This document shows positions 60,997-64,000 of a stretch of 64,000 nucleotides of DNA, one piece after another. Under the pieces are notes generated by a model. That model was given only the letters and a program-made list of their open reading frames with translations, did no database searches and had not been told where the DNA came from. The position numbers and the translations under genes were made by a program. The DNA is from DATKQY01 sp035532475 (GTDB lineage Bacteria > Actinomycetota > Acidimicrobiia > Acidimicrobiales > Bog-793). How positions within the stretch are numbered: the stretch's first letter is position 1; each line of letters starts with the position of its first letter. The stretch lies in contig DATKQY010000082.1 in assembly GCA_035532475.1 (NCBI GenBank), positions 62,001 to 126,000 of the forward strand. Direction: 5' to 3'.

Positions 60997-62457
60997 ATGG
61001 TGGGCGATCACGAGGTGAAGGTCTCCTCGACCTACGACTTGCGGGGGTGGCTCGAGCGGGTCGAACAGCTCGGCGCGCTACGCCGGGTGGACGGCGCGTC
61101 GAGCGAGTCCGAGATCGGCGACGCGACCGATCTCCTGCAGCACTCGAGCGACGCGCCAGCCGTCCTGTTCGACCGCATCCCAGGGTACGAGCCCGGCTTC
61201 CGGGTGCTCGTCAACGGGCTCGGGACGATCGACCGGATGTCGCTTGCGCTCGGCGCGCCCCTCGGGCTGTCCAAGCTCGAGCTCGCCGACGTGTGGCGGG
61301 AGCGGATCCTCGGGCTCGAGCCGGTCCCTGCCGTCGAGGTCACCGACGGTCCGGTGATGGAGAACGTGCAGCGGGGCGACGAGGTCGACGTGACGGTCTT
61401 CCCCGCGCCGCTGTGGCACCCGAACGACGGCGGCCGCTACCTCGGGACCGGGTCCTACGACGTCACGAGGGACCCGGACGACGGTTGGGTCAACGTCGGG
61501 ACCTACCGGGTGATGGTGCACGGGCCGAACAAGCTCGGGTACTACATCTCACCCGGCAAGCACGGGCGGCTGCACCGCCAGAAGTACTTCGACCGAAACG
61601 AGCGGTGTCCGGTCGCGATGGTCTTCGGTTCGCATCCGCTCATCTTCTTGGCGGCGAGTAACGAGATCCCCTACGGCGTCAGTGAGTACGACTGGGTGGG
61701 CGGCGTGCTGGGCGAGCCGATGCAGGTCATCCGCGGCCCGGTCACGGGCCTTCCGATCCCGGCGTGCGCCGAGATCGTCGTCGAGGGCTATGCGAGCGCA
61801 GACGAGCTGATCCCCGAGGGTCCGTTCGGGGAATGGACGGGCTACTACGCCTCGGGCGAGCGCGCCGAGCCGGTCCTTCACGTCGAGGCCGTCTACCACC
61901 GCAACGAGCCGATCATCCTCGGCTGCCCGCCGGGCCGCCCCCCAGACGAGCTCGCGAGGTACCGCGCGCCCCTCAGATCGGCCCTGCTCTTCGAAGAGCT
62001 CTTGAAGGCCGGCGTGCCCGACGTCGCCGCGGTGTGGCAGCACGAGGTCGGGGGCAGCCGGATGTTCATCGTCGCCGCCATCCGCCAGCGCTACCCCGGG
62101 CACTCCCGCCAGGTGCTCCACGTCGCGGCCCAATGCCACACTGGCGGCTACGCGGGCAAGTACGTCGTCGTCGTCGACGACGACATCGACCCGTCGAACC
62201 TCGAGGAGGTCATGTGGGCGGTGTGCACGCGCTCGGACCCTGCGGACTCGATCGACATCATCCGCCGCGCGTGGAGCACCCCGCTCGACCCGCGGATCAC
62301 GCCCGACCAGCGGGCCGTGGGCAACTTCACGAACTCGAGGGCGCTCATCGACGCCACGCGCCCGTTCGAATGGCGCGACCAGTTCCCGCCCGTGAACGTC
62401 CCACCGCTCTCGCAGCGCCAGGCTGCGCTCGCCCGCTGGTCCTACCTGCTCGACTGA
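60997..62457 (+). CDS. UbiD-family prenyl-FMN-dependent decarboxylase, copy 2
   Basis: 486-residue UbiD protein: YDLRGWLERVEQLGALRRVD at the N terminus, DLLQHSSDAPAVLFDRIPGY, PLWHPNDGGRYLGTG, WVNVGTYRVMVHG, YYISPGKHGRLH, AEIVVEG and GPFGEWTGYYASGE. The start chosen is ATG 60997 behind AAGGGGG; a GTG at 60955 is in frame but lies within operator B and probably near or before the transcript start. It is followed six bases later by a molybdenum hydroxylase gene, suggesting that decarboxylation and hydroxylation are linked steps. Confidence 0.92.
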   Translation: MVGDHEVKVSSTYDLRGWLERVEQLGALRRVDGASSESEIGDATDLLQHSSDAPAVLFDRIPGYEPGFRVLVNGLGTIDRMSLALGAPLGLSKLELADVWRERILGLEPVPAVEVTDGPVMENVQRGDEVDVTVFPAPLWHPNDGGRYLGTGSYDVTRDPDDGWVNVGTYRVMVHGPNKLGYYISPGKHGRLHRQKYFDRNERCPVAMVFGSHPLIFLAASNEIPYGVSEYDWVGGVLGEPMQVIRGPVTGLPIPACAEIVVEGYASADELIPEGPFGEWTGYYASGERAEPVLHVEAVYHRNEPIILGCPPGRPPDELARYRAPLRSALLFEELLKAGVPDVAAVWQHEVGGSRMFIVAAIRQRYPGHSRQVLHVAAQCHTGGYAGKYVVVVDDDIDPSNLEEVMWAVCTRSDPADSIDIIRRAWSTPLDPRITPDQRAVGNFTNSRALIDATRPFEWRDQFPPVNVPPLSQRQAALARWSYLLD

Positions 62458-62463
62458 GGCGAC

Positions 62464-64000
62464 GTGTCGCAGGCTGAGGCGCTGATCGACAACCCTGCCG
62501 GCGCGCGATCGTCGGGTTCGGCGCGCCTCGACGCCGCGGCGAAGGCCGCGGGGGCGGCCCGCTACGCGGGCGACGTCGTGCTCGAGGGCATGGCGCACGC
62601 GGCCGTCTGGCGCAGCCCGCTGCCCCACGCGCTGATCCGCGGCGCGCGTCTCGAGGCCGCCCGAGCCGCTCCTGGCGTCCTCGGCGTGTTCCGCGCGGAG
62701 GATCTCGACGCAGGGCTGTTCGGCCGGCGCGTCCGCGACCTGCCGGTGCTGGCGAGCGGCAAGGTCCGCTTCGTCGGCGAGCCCGTCGTCGCCGTGGTCG
62801 CTGAGCGGCGCGAGCAGGCCGAGGCCGCGGTCGCGCTCGTCGAGGTCGACCTCGACGAGCGCCCCGCCGTCTTGGACGCTCGTCGCGCGCTCGGTTCCGC
62901 CGAGGTGCTCGTGCACGACGCCCCGTGGCGCTACGAGGGTGCCGTCGTCGCGGAGTCGGACGGCCCGAACCTCCAGTCACGCGTGCGCCATGGGCGCGAG
63001 GAGGCGACGCAGGCCGCGCTCGCTGCTGCGGAGTTCGTCGTCGACCGCATGTATCGGACCGTCGCCGGCCACCCCGGCTACCTCGAACCGCAGGCGTGCG
63101 TCGCGCAGATCGAGGAGGACGGCACCGTCCAGCTGTGGGCGAGCGACAAGTCCCCGTACCGCGTGCGCCAGCAGCTCGCCGACACCTTCGGGGTGGACCC
63201 CCGGTCGGTCGTCCTCAACCCGATCCTGATCGGCGGGGACTTCGGGGGGAAGGGGTCGCCGACGATCGTCCCGCTCTGCGTCGCGCTTGCCCGGGCGGTC
63301 GGACGCCCGGTCCGCATCGCCCTGCGCTACTCGGAGGACCTCGTCGCGGCGAGCCCGCGCCATCCGGCGACGATGCGGGTGCGGCTCGCCTCCGACGGCG
63401 ACGGCCGGCTCGTGGCGCTCCGTCTCGACGCGGTGATCGACGGCGGCGCCTACGCGGCGCTGAAGCCGGTCCCGACCGTCGGCCTGCACGGCATGGAGCT
63501 CGTGGGGAGCTCGTACCGGATCCCGAACCTCTACCTCGACGCGCGGGTTGCCTACACGAACAGCGTGCCGAAGGGTCACGTCCGCGCCCCTGGCTCGCCA
63601 CAGGTGACCTTCGCGTTCGAGTCGGCGCTCGACGAGCTCGCGGCGAAGGTGGAGGTCGACCCGATCGAGATCAGACGTCGGAACCTCCTGACCACCGGCG
63701 AGGCCAACCCGCACGGCGCACGTTTCGTCGAGCTCCGCGGGCGCGAGGTGCTCGAGGCCGCGCTGGCGGCGTTCGAGCGGCGCAGCGGGCCGCCGGGATG
63801 GCGCACGGGATGGGGCATCGGCGTCTACGACAGGGAGACGGCGGCAGGCAAGACGAGCATCCGCCTCCGGTCGACGCCCGGCGGCGGCGTGCGCGCCGAG
63901 ATCCCGGTGCCCGAGACCGGGACGGGGAGCCACACGGTCGTGCGAGAGGGCCTGGCGCGTCTGCTCGGCATCGACCGCGCGCTCGTCGAGGTTGCCCAGG
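62464..64000 (+). CDS. Molybdopterin-binding xanthine dehydrogenase family large subunit, 3'-truncated
   Basis: The frame from GTG 62464 stays open to the window edge (512 codons). It reads as a CoxL/XdhB-type large subunit of molybdenum hydroxylases: LDAAAKAAGAARYAGDVVLE (about 22-41), LPHALIRGARLEAARAAPGV, VRFVGEPVVAVVAE, MYRTVAGHPGYLEPQACVAQ, GGDFGGKGSPTIVPLCVALA (about 257-276), RHPATMRVRLASDG and VRAPGSPQVTFAFESALDEL. These enzymes insert oxygen from water into (hetero)aromatic rings or oxidise aldehydes. Medium (FAD) and small (2Fe-2S) subunits, if encoded nearby, lie beyond the window. It follows ubiD copy 2 by six bases. Confidence 0.88.
   Translation, partial: MSQAEALIDNPAGARSSGSARLDAAAKAAGAARYAGDVVLEGMAHAAVWRSPLPHALIRGARLEAARAAPGVLGVFRAEDLDAGLFGRRVRDLPVLASGKVRFVGEPVVAVVAERREQAEAAVALVEVDLDERPAVLDARRALGSAEVLVHDAPWRYEGAVVAESDGPNLQSRVRHGREEATQAALAAAEFVVDRMYRTVAGHPGYLEPQACVAQIEEDGTVQLWASDKSPYRVRQQLADTFGVDPRSVVLNPILIGGDFGGKGSPTIVPLCVALARAVGRPVRIALRYSEDLVAASPRHPATMRVRLASDGDGRLVALRLDAVIDGGAYAALKPVPTVGLHGMELVGSSYRIPNLYLDARVAYTNSVPKGHVRAPGSPQVTFAFESALDELAAKVEVDPIEIRRRNLLTTGEANPHGARFVELRGREVLEAALAAFERRSGPPGWRTGWGIGVYDRETAAGKTSIRLRSTPGGGVRAEIPVPETGTGSHTVVREGLARLLGIDRALVEVAQ

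Noticed and set aside
35470..64000. Catabolic region as a recently inserted mobile island
   Set aside because: No transposase, integrase, att repeats or tRNA border are visible and base composition looks like the rest; recent transfer cannot be supported from this window.

Overview
The window is chromosomal DNA of a very GC-rich Gram-positive bacterium, most likely a member of the Actinomycetota. The grounds are an mtrA-mtrB-lipoprotein operon, the gene order rpsB-tsf-pyrH-frr-cdsA-dxr-rseP-ispG, an Eis-type acetyltransferase, frequent GTG and TTG starts, and start codons that sit a few bases after TANNNT boxes. The class cannot be fixed from the sequence alone. No rRNA, tRNA, CRISPR array, transposase or prophage gene was seen.

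Bases 1-17,200 are housekeeping: the 3' part of nadD, rsfS, the divergently placed mtrAB-lipoprotein signalling operon, xerC, the translation/membrane/isoprenoid block (rpsB, tsf, pyrH, frr, cdsA, dxr, rseP, ispG), an Eis-like acetyltransferase, and a thioredoxin-fold plus VKOR pair for extracytoplasmic disulfide formation. Bases 17,200-35,300 are mixed: a YhaN/YhaO-type (SbcCD-like) ATPase-nuclease pair, a GT-C membrane glycosyltransferase, a class III aminotransferase, a lipoprotein with an alpha/beta-hydrolase fold that has lost its catalytic Ser and His, a secreted phospholipase C-type phosphoesterase facing a PPA1498-type metallophosphoesterase, a four-gene PotABCD-like ABC transporter, an EamA transporter and an ArfB-like ribosome-rescue factor.

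Bases 35,470 to the right edge are a large catabolic island. It holds an IclR regulator, a NMT1/TauA-type ABC importer with two different permeases, UbiX (prenyl-FMN synthesis), two UbiD decarboxylases, a 4,5-dihydroxyphthalate decarboxylase-like protein, three class II aldolase/adducin proteins (a family that also contains decarboxylases), three cupin proteins and one VOC protein resembling ring-cleaving or ring-modifying enzymes, HyuA with two HyuB subunits, an SDR, an ornithine-cyclodeaminase-family protein, a methyltransferase, a CMD-fold protein, an orphan EutA-like reactivase and the start of a molybdenum hydroxylase large subunit. The set fits import and breakdown of an aromatic or heteroaromatic (poly)carboxylate by decarboxylation, hydroxylation and ATP-dependent ring opening; the substrate is not known.

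The most notable finding is a shared inverted repeat, CAGAA-N5-TTCT, found in front of six transcription units of this island (five perfect cores, one with a single mismatch), in several cases at the expected transcription start of a good sigma70-like promoter. It probably defines a local regulon, with the IclR protein as the obvious candidate repressor. The main operon also has six consecutive 4-base stop/start overlaps and an apparent duplication of a hyuB-ubiD unit.
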